This document shows, piece by piece, positions 19,333 through 27,811 of a stretch of 64,000 nucleotides of DNA (position 1 is its first letter; each line of letters opens with the position of its first letter). The stretch comes from Paracoccus sp. M683. Lineage in GTDB: Bacteria; Pseudomonadota; Alphaproteobacteria; Rhodobacterales; Rhodobacteraceae. The position numbers and the translations under genes are program-made. Below the pieces are notes generated by a model. It saw only the letters and a list, made by a program, of their open reading frames with translations. It did not search any database and was not told the DNA's origin. Where the stretch lies: positions 130,548 to 194,547 of the forward strand of contig NZ_VKDF01000006.1 of the NCBI RefSeq assembly GCF_007096355.1, read 5' to 3'.

Positions 19333-20616
19333 TTAACCCGGCTTTGGCAACGCCCTGTCGACCAGCACATAGATCACCATCGCGGCGAAGATGCCGTTCA
19401 ACGGCGGGATGCCCGGCGTCAGATAGGCGACAAGACAGCCCCCGCCATAGCCGGCCAGCCCCGCAACATTGAATGCCGGCAGATCGGCCCCCTGGATGGC
19501 CGGGTATTTCCCCCGGCGCTTGAAGAAATAATCGGCCATGATCACACCACCGATCGGCGGGATGAAGGTGCCCAGCAGCAGCAGGAAAGGCACCAGATGC
19601 AGGTCGATCCGCAGCAGCGCCAGAACCGTTCCGATCACCGCACCAACGATCGTGACCATCCGCCGGCGGTCGGTGGCAAGCGCGGTGCAGCCCACGGCCG
19701 AGAAATTGTAGATGGTGTTGTCCTGCGTTGTCCACAGGTTCAGGACCAGCATGACGATGCCCAGCATGGTCAGTCCCTGGATCACCAAAACCTCGACGAC
19801 ATCGGGTTGCTGATAGACCAGCGCACCGATGGCACCGGTCGTGATCATCAGCCCGTTGCCGATAAAGAACGCGACCAAGGCCCCCCAGACCGCATGGCCG
19901 GGCGTTGCGGCAAAGCGGGTCCAGTTCGTCGCCTGCGTGCCGCCGGATACGAAGGTGCCAAAAACGATGGTGATGGCCGCGCCGATTCCCAGGCTGGATG
20001 TCGGCTGGATCGCCGCCAACCCTTGCAACCCGCCCGCATCGCCCAGGGCAATCCACAGCGAGACCGCCAGCAGCAACACCATCAACGGCACCGAGATCAG
20101 CGACAGAAGTTCCAACCCGCGATAGCCGATATAGGCGGTCCAGCAGAAGGCCATGCCAAAGGCGATCATCAGCCCATAGGTCAGCGTCGGATTGGCATCA
20201 GCATCGACCCCCAGCAGCCTCAGCAGCACGACCGCCATGGTCGCGGTGCCCCAGCCATACCAGCCGATCTGCGTGAACCCAAGCAGCGCATCGGGCAGGC
20301 GCGCCCCGATCCGGCCAAAGCTGAACCGGCTGAGCAGCGCCGTGTTCAGCCCGGTCCGCTGACCGATCAGCCCCAGCACCGCCACATAAAGCCCCAGCAG
20401 CAGGTTGCCCGCCACGATGATCGCGGCCAGATCGGGCCAGAAGGGAAAGGCAACGCCCAGTTGTCCACCCGCGAACATCGTGGCGGTGAAGAAGGTGAAT
20501 CCAAGCAGCACCACCACCAGCGAGCCAAAGCTTTTCCGGGCGCCGGGCGGCACCTCGGACAGCGGATAGTCCTGGGCCTCGCCTGCGCCGCCTGGAATTG
20601 CGTCTTGCTGGGTCAT
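19333..20616 (-). CDS. Cytosine/purine permease (CodB/NCS1 family)
   Basis: 427 residues with about 12 transmembrane segments. NCS1 features include an N-terminal VVLLGFTFFTATMFAGGQLG and a conserved WTRFAATPGHAVWGAL region. It lies directly downstream of a cytosine-deaminase-like gene on the same strand (25-base gap), the expected pair for cytosine uptake and conversion to uracil. GAAAGGAG precedes the ATG. The 3' end abuts the truncated pseudogene of the decayed cluster on the opposite strand. Confidence 0.9.
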   Translation of the reverse strand: MTQQDAIPGGAGEAQDYPLSEVPPGARKSFGSLVVVLLGFTFFTATMFAGGQLGVAFPFWPDLAAIIVAGNLLLGLYVAVLGLIGQRTGLNTALLSRFSFGRIGARLPDALLGFTQIGWYGWGTATMAVVLLRLLGVDADANPTLTYGLMIAFGMAFCWTAYIGYRGLELLSLISVPLMVLLLAVSLWIALGDAGGLQGLAAIQPTSSLGIGAAITIVFGTFVSGGTQATNWTRFAATPGHAVWGALVAFFIGNGLMITTGAIGALVYQQPDVVEVLVIQGLTMLGIVMLVLNLWTTQDNTIYNFSAVGCTALATDRRRMVTIVGAVIGTVLALLRIDLHLVPFLLLLGTFIPPIGGVIMADYFFKRRGKYPAIQGADLPAFNVAGLAGYGGGCLVAYLTPGIPPLNGIFAAMVIYVLVDRALPKPG

Positions 20617-20641
20617 GGCTGCTGCTCCTTTCGGCCGGGTC

Positions 20642-21094
20642 TCAATCCTCGGCGATGTCCTCGTGCCACAGCGCCAGGTTGCCCGGCTGCGCCATGAAAC
20701 GCCGCATCACATCCTTGCACCCTTCGTCGTCAAGCAGCACGACCTCGACCCCGCGTTCGCGCAGGAAGGGGATATTGCCCTCGAAGGTCTCGGCCTCGCC
20801 GACCACGACCTTGGGGATACCGAATTGCAGAATGGTGCCGGTGCACATCATGCAGGGACTGAGCGTCGTATAAAGCACCGTGTCGCGATAGCTGTGCTGA
20901 CGGCCGGCCTTGCGCAGGCAGTCCATCTCGCCATGGGCGATCGGATCGCCCTGCTGGACGCGCTGGTTATGGCCGCGCGACACCACCTGCCCATCGCGAA
21001 CCAGAACCGCGCCAATGGGCAGGCCGCCATCGGCCATACCCTGTTCGGCCTCGGCCAAAGCCTGTGCCATGAATAGATCGTGCTTGTCGGTCAC
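20642..21094 (-). CDS. Nucleoside/cytosine deaminase of the CDA fold (yeast FCY1-like)
   Basis: The GTG at 21094 has AGAGAGGA seven bases upstream, a better start than the longer frame; this gives 150 residues. The zinc site is clear: HGEMDC supplies His and the catalytic Glu, and SPCMMC the two Cys. The sequence resembles fungal-type cytosine deaminase and guanine-deaminase-like proteins rather than the bacterial amidohydrolase CodA. Next to a CodB-like permease it most likely deaminates cytosine to uracil for pyrimidine salvage in the cytoplasm. The palindromic GAATACGCAATTC region upstream (21167-21190) is unexplained. Confidence 0.88.
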   Translation of the reverse strand: MTDKHDLFMAQALAEAEQGMADGGLPIGAVLVRDGQVVSRGHNQRVQQGDPIAHGEMDCLRKAGRQHSYRDTVLYTTLSPCMMCTGTILQFGIPKVVVGEAETFEGNIPFLRERGVEVVLLDDEGCKDVMRRFMAQPGNLALWHEDIAED

Positions 21095-21246
21095 CTTTCG
21101 GTCCTCTCTTTGCGGGTCGGGTCCGCCTGTCGGGCCAGGGTCACGCGCCAGGCCAGACAGAGCAAGGACAGAATACGCAATTCCCGTCAAAGGTTAAGAG
21201 AAACTGACCGAACGATCAAATAATCGGCAGCCTGCCCTGATCGGCA

Positions 21247-23010
21247 TCACTTGCCGCCACCCTGCCGGAAGCTGTCGGCGATATTGTGATGCAGCAGATC
21301 GCGCCCCTCCAGCATCCCGCCGGATGCCTGCATCGCCATCCGTCGCCTGTCGCGGCTGCGCAGGTCGTTGAGGACCTCATCTGCCTCTTCGTCGTCCAGG
21401 CCGATCTCGATCATGGATTCCCGGACCATTTGCATTGCCGATTCCAGGGTGTCGCGGATCTCGAAATCGACGCCCGCGCCGCGCAATTCGATGGCATGGC
21501 GTCGGTCGATGGCGCGAACCAGCAGCTTGGCCTGCGGGAAATGGCTTTTCGCCAGTTCGACGATCAGGTTGGCAGAGACGGGATTGTCGACACAGACCAG
21601 GATCAGCTCTGCCTCTTCCGCGCCCGAGGCATGCAGGATGTCCAGCCGCGAGCCGTCACCGTAATACACCTTGAAACCAAGTGCCTCGGCAGCGCGGATC
21701 ATCTCGGTATCGGTGTCGATGATCGACACCTCGACCCCGCGCGCCAACAAGCCCTGACTGGCCACCTGCCCGAAACGCCCAAAGCCGATCAGCAAGGCGC
21801 GGCCATGCAGGTTCTCGGGCGTTTCGACGCCATCCACCGTTTCGCCCTCGGCCGGCAGATATCGGTTCATCGCCAGCACCGCCAGCGGCGTCAGCGCCAT
21901 CGACAGGATCACCACGGCCGAGAACAGCGCCTCGGCTTCCGGGGTCAGAATGCTGGCCGTGCCCGCCGCAGTGTAAAGCACAAAGGCAAATTCACCGCCC
22001 TGCGCGAACAGCACGGTTCGCCTGATCGCCGCGCGCGAGGTGCTGCCGGTCAGCCGCGCCACCGCATAGACGCCAAGGCCCTTGACCAGCATCGCCGCGA
22101 TGACGGAACTGACGACCAATCCCAACTGGCTGGCCACGATGCCCAGTTCCAGCGCCATGCCCACCGACAGGAAGAACAGCCCCATCAGGATGCCCCGGAA
22201 CGGTTCGATATCGGCCTCGATCTGATGGCGATAGTTCGACCCCGACAGCATCACCCCGGCAAGAAACGCGCCCATGGCGGTCGACAGGCCGGCCTTGTCC
22301 ATCAGCAGCGCCGCACCCAGCACCACCAGCAGCGCGCCCGCGCTCATGGCTTCGCGCGATCCGGCACGGGCCAGCAGCGCGAACATCGGGTCCATCAGCC
22401 AGCGGCCTGCCGCCAGCAGCCCGGCGATGGCGCCGATGGCAATGCCGAAATCCAGCCACAGATTTGTCGGCTCGCCCGAGCTGACCGGTGACAACAGCGC
22501 AATGATGGCCAGCAGCGGCACGATCATCAGATCTTCAAACAGCAGGATCGCCACCGATTTCTGGCCATCGGGCGTCGCAAGCTCGCCCTGCTCGCGCAGC
22601 ATCGACATGATCACCGCGGTCGAGGACAGCACGAAGCCGGACGATGCGACAAAGGACACGATCAGCGTATAGCCAAAGCCCATGCAGGTGACGGTCAGCA
22701 GCGCGATGCAGGTCAGAACCTGCAACAGGCCGACGCCGAAAATCTGTTGCCGCATCGCCCATAACCGGGCCGGTCGCAGTTCAAGCCCGATGATGAACAG
22801 AAACAGCACCACGCCCAATTCGGCGAAATGCAGCATCGCCTGGGGATCGTTGAACAGACCCAGCCCGAACGGGCCGACGACCACGCCAGCGGCGAAATAG
22901 CCAAGCACGGACCCAAGCCCCAATCGCCGGAACAGCGGAATCGCAAGTACCGTCGCACCCAGCAGCGCCACGGCCGGCGCCATGATCGCACCCAGACCCT
23001 CGGTAGCCAT
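21247..23010 (-). CDS. Monovalent cation:proton antiporter-2 (KefB/KefC-like)
   Basis: 587 residues. The N-terminal ~390 residues form a CPA2 Na+/K+:H+ exchanger with a dozen hydrophobic helices (FAAGVVVGPFGLGLF, AFLAGVMLSGSNY). From about residue 400 a TrkA-N/RCK nucleotide-binding domain begins with the Rossmann signature LLIGFGRFGQVASQGL. Such proteins exchange K+ for H+ across the inner membrane and are gated by nucleotides or glutathione adducts. No KefF/KefG partner is beside it. Single gene with its own upstream region. Confidence 0.9.
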   Translation of the reverse strand: MATEGLGAIMAPAVALLGATVLAIPLFRRLGLGSVLGYFAAGVVVGPFGLGLFNDPQAMLHFAELGVVLFLFIIGLELRPARLWAMRQQIFGVGLLQVLTCIALLTVTCMGFGYTLIVSFVASSGFVLSSTAVIMSMLREQGELATPDGQKSVAILLFEDLMIVPLLAIIALLSPVSSGEPTNLWLDFGIAIGAIAGLLAAGRWLMDPMFALLARAGSREAMSAGALLVVLGAALLMDKAGLSTAMGAFLAGVMLSGSNYRHQIEADIEPFRGILMGLFFLSVGMALELGIVASQLGLVVSSVIAAMLVKGLGVYAVARLTGSTSRAAIRRTVLFAQGGEFAFVLYTAAGTASILTPEAEALFSAVVILSMALTPLAVLAMNRYLPAEGETVDGVETPENLHGRALLIGFGRFGQVASQGLLARGVEVSIIDTDTEMIRAAEALGFKVYYGDGSRLDILHASGAEEAELILVCVDNPVSANLIVELAKSHFPQAKLLVRAIDRRHAIELRGAGVDFEIRDTLESAMQMVRESMIEIGLDDEEADEVLNDLRSRDRRRMAMQASGGMLEGRDLLHHNIADSFRQGGGK

Positions 23011-23154
23011 ACTTCCTCCCCGTTACAGAAAACCGCGTTCCGCCCAGCCTAAAGACGCGCCGCCCGCTGTCCAGTCAATTCGGGCAGCAGACGGGATCCG
23101 GTGCGGGCTTGATCAGCCATGGATTGCATCAGCCGAAACCGACGGCTTCGCGCA

Positions 23155-24627
23155 TCAAAGCCCGTAGATCCGGCCGAATTTCTCTTCCAGATAATCCAGC
23201 AAAGGCTCTGGCCCTACCTCGGCGCCCGTGGCTTGCTGGATCAGCTCGCGCGGAGGCATCAGCCCGCCGTGACGCTGGACATTCTCACGCAGCCATTCCA
23301 CGCCGGGCCCGGCATCGCCGCGCGCCAGCGCATCGCCCAGTTCGGGCACGGCCTGACGCATGGCCGCATTCAGGCAGCCGGCATAGACATTGCCAAGGGC
23401 ATAGGTCGGGAAATAGCCGAACAGCCCCACCGACCAGTGAACATCCTGCAAGACGCCATTGGCCGGCCGGTCGACGGCCACGCCGAAATCCTTGAGGAAA
23501 CGGGCATTCCAGGCCTCGGTCAGATCGGCCGTGTCCAGCCGCCCGGCGACCAGATCGCGTTCCAGATCAAAGCGCAGCATGATGTGCAGGTTATACTGCA
23601 CCTCGTCGCTTTCGGTGCGGATATAGCCCGGCGTCACCCGGTTCGCGGTGCGATAGAAGGCATCGGCATCGGCGATGTTCAGCCCGTCGAACGCATCATG
23701 CATCCGTGAATACAGCCAGCCGGTAAAGGCGCGGCTGCGGCCCATCTGGTTTTCATAGATGCGGCTTTGGCTTTCATGCACCCCAAGCGAGACACCACGC
23801 CCAAGCGGCGTAAAGGCATAATCCTCGTCAATGCCCAGTTCATAGCTGGAATGGCCAACCTCGTGGATGGTGGAATAGAGGCAGTTGAAGGGTTCGGTCT
23901 CGACCACGCGGGTGGTGATGCGGCTGTCCTGCCAGCGGCCGGAACTGAAGGGGTGAACGGCGATATCCATCCGCCCGCGCGACCAGTCATAGCCAAAGGC
24001 GCTGGCGCAGGACCGGGCCAGCCGCAATTGCGTGTCATGGGGGAAATGCCCGGACAGGGCTGCCGGCTGGTTATCGGCGCCCAGCACATCCTCGCGCAGC
24101 GCCACCAGACGCGGGCGCATGGCATCGAACAGCGCGGCCACTTCGGCCCCGGTGACGCCCGGTTCGTAATCGTCCAGCAGCGCGTCATACAGATCGCCGC
24201 CATCGGCCAGGGCGGCGGCTTCCTCGCGTTTCAGCATCAGGACATTGTCCAGCGTCGGCAGGAACTCGTCAGGGGCGTCATTCGCCCGCGCCTCGGCCCA
24301 GATCCCCTGCGCCAAAGAGGTCACCCGCGCCAGTTCCGCAGCCAGCCGGGCCGGAATCCGGCTTTGGCGGGTGAAATCGCGGGCAATCAATTCGACCGCT
24401 CGGGTCTCGGATTCGGTCCGGGGTTGCGCGGCCTCCAGCCATTCGCCGATGCGCGGATCGGTGCGGCGTTCATGCAGCACCGATTCCATCGCGGCCATTT
24501 CCTCGGATCGCTGCTCGGTCGCGCCGCGCGGCATGACCGTTTCCTGATCCCAGCCAAGGCGTTCGGCGACCGAGGACAGCGCCTCGGTCTGGCGCTGAAA
24601 GGCAAGAAGGTCGTCGAATGCGCTCAT
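23155..24627 (-). CDS. M32-family metallocarboxypeptidase
   Basis: 490 residues, the normal size for M32 (Taq carboxypeptidase type). The zinc motif HEVGHSSYE lies near residue 250, with DPAE-type helical features and VHESQSRIYENQMGRS further on, all family hallmarks. It removes C-terminal residues from peptides in the cytoplasm. Its ATG overlaps the stop of the upstream ctaA gene by four bases, so the two are co-translated. Confidence 0.93.
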   Translation of the reverse strand: MSAFDDLLAFQRQTEALSSVAERLGWDQETVMPRGATEQRSEEMAAMESVLHERRTDPRIGEWLEAAQPRTESETRAVELIARDFTRQSRIPARLAAELARVTSLAQGIWAEARANDAPDEFLPTLDNVLMLKREEAAALADGGDLYDALLDDYEPGVTGAEVAALFDAMRPRLVALREDVLGADNQPAALSGHFPHDTQLRLARSCASAFGYDWSRGRMDIAVHPFSSGRWQDSRITTRVVETEPFNCLYSTIHEVGHSSYELGIDEDYAFTPLGRGVSLGVHESQSRIYENQMGRSRAFTGWLYSRMHDAFDGLNIADADAFYRTANRVTPGYIRTESDEVQYNLHIMLRFDLERDLVAGRLDTADLTEAWNARFLKDFGVAVDRPANGVLQDVHWSVGLFGYFPTYALGNVYAGCLNAAMRQAVPELGDALARGDAGPGVEWLRENVQRHGGLMPPRELIQQATGAEVGPEPLLDYLEEKFGRIYGL

Positions 24628-25772
24628 CGGATGGTCCCCCGGACAGAGGTTTCATAGGGATAGCGCGCGTGATAGCGCGCACGGATGATCAGGGCGAACA
24701 GCGCCACCGCGCCGAACTGATGGGCCAGCGCCAGCGCCAGCGGCGAGGCATGCAACACGTTCATGATCCCCAGACCCACCTGAACCGCAACCATGGTGAT
24801 CATGGCGGTAAAGGCACCGCGTGTCACGGGATGGGGGGAACGACGGGCGCGCAGCCAGACGACGACGGCAAAGATCGCCAGAAGATAGCCGGTCATGCGG
24901 TGAATGAACTGCACCAGCGCCGGGTTTTCAAAGAAATTGCGCCAGCCAAGCGTCGCGTCCCAGATTTCAGTCGGGATCCATTCGCCGCCCATGGTGGGCC
25001 AGCCGGTATATTGCCGGCCTGCGTCGATGCCCGCCACCAGCGCGCCGATCAGGATTTGCAGAAAGGCCAGATGCATCAACCCGGTGGACATCGAAAACAG
25101 CTTCGCCTCGCCCGCCCGGCGCGCGCGCATCAGTTCCGCCTCGGACCGGCCCAGCAGCAGCGCATACCAGGCGATCAGGCCCAGAATGGCAAAGGCCAGC
25201 CCCAGATGGATCGCCAGCCGATAGCTGGCCACACGGGTCATACCCTCGACCAGCCCGGATGACACCATCCACCAGCCGATTGCGCCTTGCAGCCCGCCAA
25301 GCGCGCCCAGCCCCAGCAGGCGCGGCGTCCAGCCCGTCGGAATGCGCTTGGTGGCCCAGAAGAACAGGAAACCAAGGGCCCAGATCAGCCCCACGGCGCG
25401 GCCCAGCAGGCGATGCGACCATTCCCACCAATAGATCTGCTTGAACCCGGCCAGATCCATATCCGGGTTCACCTCGGTGAATTGCGGGATCTGCTTGTAA
25501 GCCTCAAATTCCGCCTGCCATGCGGCCTCGTCCATCGGCGGCAGCGCGCCGGTGACGGGCGCCCATTCGGTGATCGACAGCCCCGAGCCGGTCAGCCGCG
25601 TCGCGCCCCCAAGCGCGATCATGGCCACGACCAGCAGGAACAGCACCGCCAGCCAGGCCCTTATCGCCCGTCGCGCGCCCTTGGGGGCCGCGTCGATCGC
25701 ACCGGTCGTTGCCACCGGCCGGGTGGCTGCGGCGGGATCTGAAATTTCCTCGAATACGGGACGTTTGGCCAT
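24624..25772 (-). CDS. ctaA: Heme A synthase (COX15/CtaA)
   Basis: 382 residues with eight hydrophobic helices. Heme-ligand regions are visible: EWAPVTGALPP, then WWEWSHRLLGR with a His ligand in the N-terminal half, and FIHRMTGY in the C-terminal half. The enzyme converts heme O to heme A for the aa3-type cytochrome oxidase in the inner membrane. The long N-terminus (about 35 residues before the first helix) is typical of alphaproteobacterial type-2 CtaA. It is followed without a gap by the M32 peptidase gene. Confidence 0.95.
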   Translation of the reverse strand: MAKRPVFEEISDPAAATRPVATTGAIDAAPKGARRAIRAWLAVLFLLVVAMIALGGATRLTGSGLSITEWAPVTGALPPMDEAAWQAEFEAYKQIPQFTEVNPDMDLAGFKQIYWWEWSHRLLGRAVGLIWALGFLFFWATKRIPTGWTPRLLGLGALGGLQGAIGWWMVSSGLVEGMTRVASYRLAIHLGLAFAILGLIAWYALLLGRSEAELMRARRAGEAKLFSMSTGLMHLAFLQILIGALVAGIDAGRQYTGWPTMGGEWIPTEIWDATLGWRNFFENPALVQFIHRMTGYLLAIFAVVVWLRARRSPHPVTRGAFTAMITMVAVQVGLGIMNVLHASPLALALAHQFGAVALFALIIRARYHARYPYETSVRGTIR

Positions 25773-25813
25773 TGGCTGGCTCCTTGGAATCGCGGGCGGA
25801 CCCTAGGACGGGC

Positions 25814-26542
25814 CTAGCGGCGGGTCAATTGGCGCAGCATGCCGTGCAGGATCTGGACATCGCCCCGCGTCAGGGTCAGCCGCGACCACATGTTGCGCAG
25901 GTTCAACCGCATCGCCGGCGCCTTGGTTTCGGGGAAGAAGAAACCGGCCGCCTGCAATTTTTCCTCATAGTGATCGCCCAGCTTCTCGATCTCGATCCGG
26001 TCGGCGGCGATTTCGCCCGCCGGCCGGCGGCCCTGTGGTGCGGGTTCGGGCGGCAATGTATCGCGGCCCCATTCATAGCCCATCAGCAAAACCGCCTGCG
26101 CCAGATTCAGCGATGGAAAATCCGGGTTCACCGGCACTGTGACAATGGCATTGGCGCGGGCCACATCTTCGTTTTCCAGCCCGGCGCGTTCGGGGCCAAA
26201 GATGATCGCCGTGCGCCCGTCATGGGCGCGGGCCTGTTCCATCGCGGTGGCGGGGGTAAAGACCGGCTTGGTCAGTTCGCGCCCGCGCGCGGTGGTCGCG
26301 AAGGCGTAATCCACGCCTTCCATCGCCTCGGCCAGCGTCGGATAGACCCGCGCGGTATCCAGCACCCGCCCCGCTGCGCCTGATGCCATGGCCACGGCGC
26401 GCGGATTGGGCCAGCCATCGCGCGGATCGACCAGCCGCATCTCGGTCAGGCCGAAATTCAGCATGGCACGCGCGGCGGCGCCGATATTCTCGCCCATTTG
26501 CGGGCGCACGAGGATAATGACGGGTTGGCGGTCGGTTTGCAT
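25814..26542 (-). CDS. trmJ: tRNA (cytidine/uridine-2'-O-)-methyltransferase TrmJ
   Basis: The start at 26542 (MQTDRQPVIILVRPQMGENIG) fits the family; a longer frame adds only 12 residues. 242 residues with SpoU/TrmH knot motifs: NIGAAARAMLNFG (motif 1), IIFGPERAGLENEDV (motif 2) and PSLNLAQAVLLMGYE (motif 3). It adds a 2'-O-methyl group at position 32 of tRNAs using SAM. It is divergent from the ThiE-like gene with a 73-base gap. Confidence 0.93.
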   Translation of the reverse strand: MQTDRQPVIILVRPQMGENIGAAARAMLNFGLTEMRLVDPRDGWPNPRAVAMASGAAGRVLDTARVYPTLAEAMEGVDYAFATTARGRELTKPVFTPATAMEQARAHDGRTAIIFGPERAGLENEDVARANAIVTVPVNPDFPSLNLAQAVLLMGYEWGRDTLPPEPAPQGRRPAGEIAADRIEIEKLGDHYEEKLQAAGFFFPETKAPAMRLNLRNMWSRLTLTRGDVQILHGMLRQLTRR

Positions 26543-26615
26543 GGGCCGGGCAATAGCCACTCTGGCGGCGACGGGCAAGCTGCGCTATTTCCGGTTGAAA
26601 CGAAGGAGCCCCGAA

Positions 26616-27218
26616 ATGGCTGACGCCCCCCAGCTTTACCTGATCACCCCGGCCGGCGCACAGGCCTCGGCGCTTGGACCCCTGCTGGCCGAGGTGATGG
26701 ACCGCTTTCCCCCCGCCTGCCTGCGGATCCGCGGCACCGGCGACGAGGACGAGTTGGGCCGCATCGCCGATCTTGCGCGCGAGATCGCCCATGCCCGCGA
26801 TGTGGCCGTGGTGATCGACGACCATGTAAAGCTGGCGCAAAGGCACGGGCTGGACGGGGTGCACCTGACGGATGGCGCGCGGGGCGTCAGGGCCGCACGG
26901 AAGGAACTGGGCGCCGATGCCATCGTGGGGGCGTTTTGTGGAACCTCGCGTCATGACGGGATGTCGGCGGGCGAGGCGGGGGCGGATTATGTCAGCTTTG
27001 GCCCGGTGGGCGACACCCAGCTTGGCCGGGGCGAGCCGGCCCCGGTCGAGTTGTTCCAGTGGTGGTCCGAGATGATCGAGGTGCCTGTCGTGGCCGAGGG
27101 CGCCATTACCGCCGCGCTTCTGGCCGAACTGTCGCCCGTTGCCGATTTCATCGCCTTCGGGGCGGAGATATGGACAGCCGACGACCCTGCCGCCGCGCTT
27201 GCGGCCTTGTGGAAATAG
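26616..27218 (+). CDS. Thiamine-phosphate synthase-like TIM barrel
   Basis: The ATG at 26616 with GAAGGAG ten bases before gives 200 residues. The pattern ADAPQLYLITP..., VVIDDHVKLAQRHGLDGVHL and GEAGADYVSFGPVG is that of the ThiE/TenI fold, including the phosphate-binding GADYVxxGP loop. The early RIRG and DDH segments correspond to the substrate-binding positions, but several ThiE-typical residues are changed and no other thi gene is nearby. It could be thiamine-phosphate synthase or a TenI-like relative. Confidence 0.75.
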   Translation: MADAPQLYLITPAGAQASALGPLLAEVMDRFPPACLRIRGTGDEDELGRIADLAREIAHARDVAVVIDDHVKLAQRHGLDGVHLTDGARGVRAARKELGADAIVGAFCGTSRHDGMSAGEAGADYVSFGPVGDTQLGRGEPAPVELFQWWSEMIEVPVVAEGAITAALLAELSPVADFIAFGAEIWTADDPAAALAALWK

Positions 27219-27374
27219 GCGAATATCGGGTCGATCCGATTCCGGCTGCCCCGTAAGCCCGCGCTTATGGGCCGTGATATAGGTTTCGGGCCAATCGCCT
27301 TTGCCGGGCAGACAGGCTTTTTCCTTTCCTTGGCGTAGGCATGACGCCGCGCCGATACAGGAAAGGACATCACG

Positions 27375-27659
27375 ATGCGCATGCTTGTTCAAATCGCCGT
27401 TCTCACCACCCTTGCCGCCCCCGGTCTGGCCTTGGCACAGGATGCCACCTGCCCGCAGGGTCTGGCGACCGGTGCCGTGCTGGGCAAAACGCTGGACGAG
27501 GTGGGAACCAACCTGACAGCCCTTGGCTTCGAGATTCGCAAGGGCGAGGCCGAGGATGAAAAGATCGAGGTCTATTTCACCGCCGATGCCGCAATGGGCG
27601 AGGTCTATGTTTCCCCCGAGACCGGCATGATCACCAAAATGTCCTACGAGACGGAATAG
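27375..27659 (+). CDS. Small secreted PepSY-like protein
   Basis: 94 residues. A signal peptide (RMLVQIAVLTTLAAPGLALA) is followed by a mature part of about 72 residues ending in VYVSPETGMITKMSYE, a PepSY-like fold signature. These small periplasmic proteins are thought to inhibit peptidases or bind cations; the role here is unknown. AGGAAAGGACATCACG precedes the start. Between its stop and 27811 one frame reads YAKAGVDGRAQLFSVLMEELL without a credible start; this may be a gene remnant. Confidence 0.75.
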   Translation: MRMLVQIAVLTTLAAPGLALAQDATCPQGLATGAVLGKTLDEVGTNLTALGFEIRKGEAEDEKIEVYFTADAAMGEVYVSPETGMITKMSYETE

Positions 27660-27811
27660 ACCGATGCCCCGACATGATTTTTCCGGGGCGGACAGCACGG
27701 GCGGGCGCAATCGGCGCGTATCTATGCCAAAGCCGGGGTGGATGGCCGGGCGCAGCTTTTTTCCGTGTTAATGGAGGAACTGCTGGCCGAGCCGGATAAC
27801 GGCTGACCCGC

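Noticed and set aside
19360..20697. Extension of the rightward pseudogene frame to 20697
   Set aside because: After about 19330 the frame runs antisense to the permease gene and yields a Gln/Arg/His-rich low-complexity sequence; it is not coding.
27660..27811. Small coding frame ending MEELLAEPDNG
   Set aside because: Protein-like but without a start codon or ribosome site; at best a remnant.
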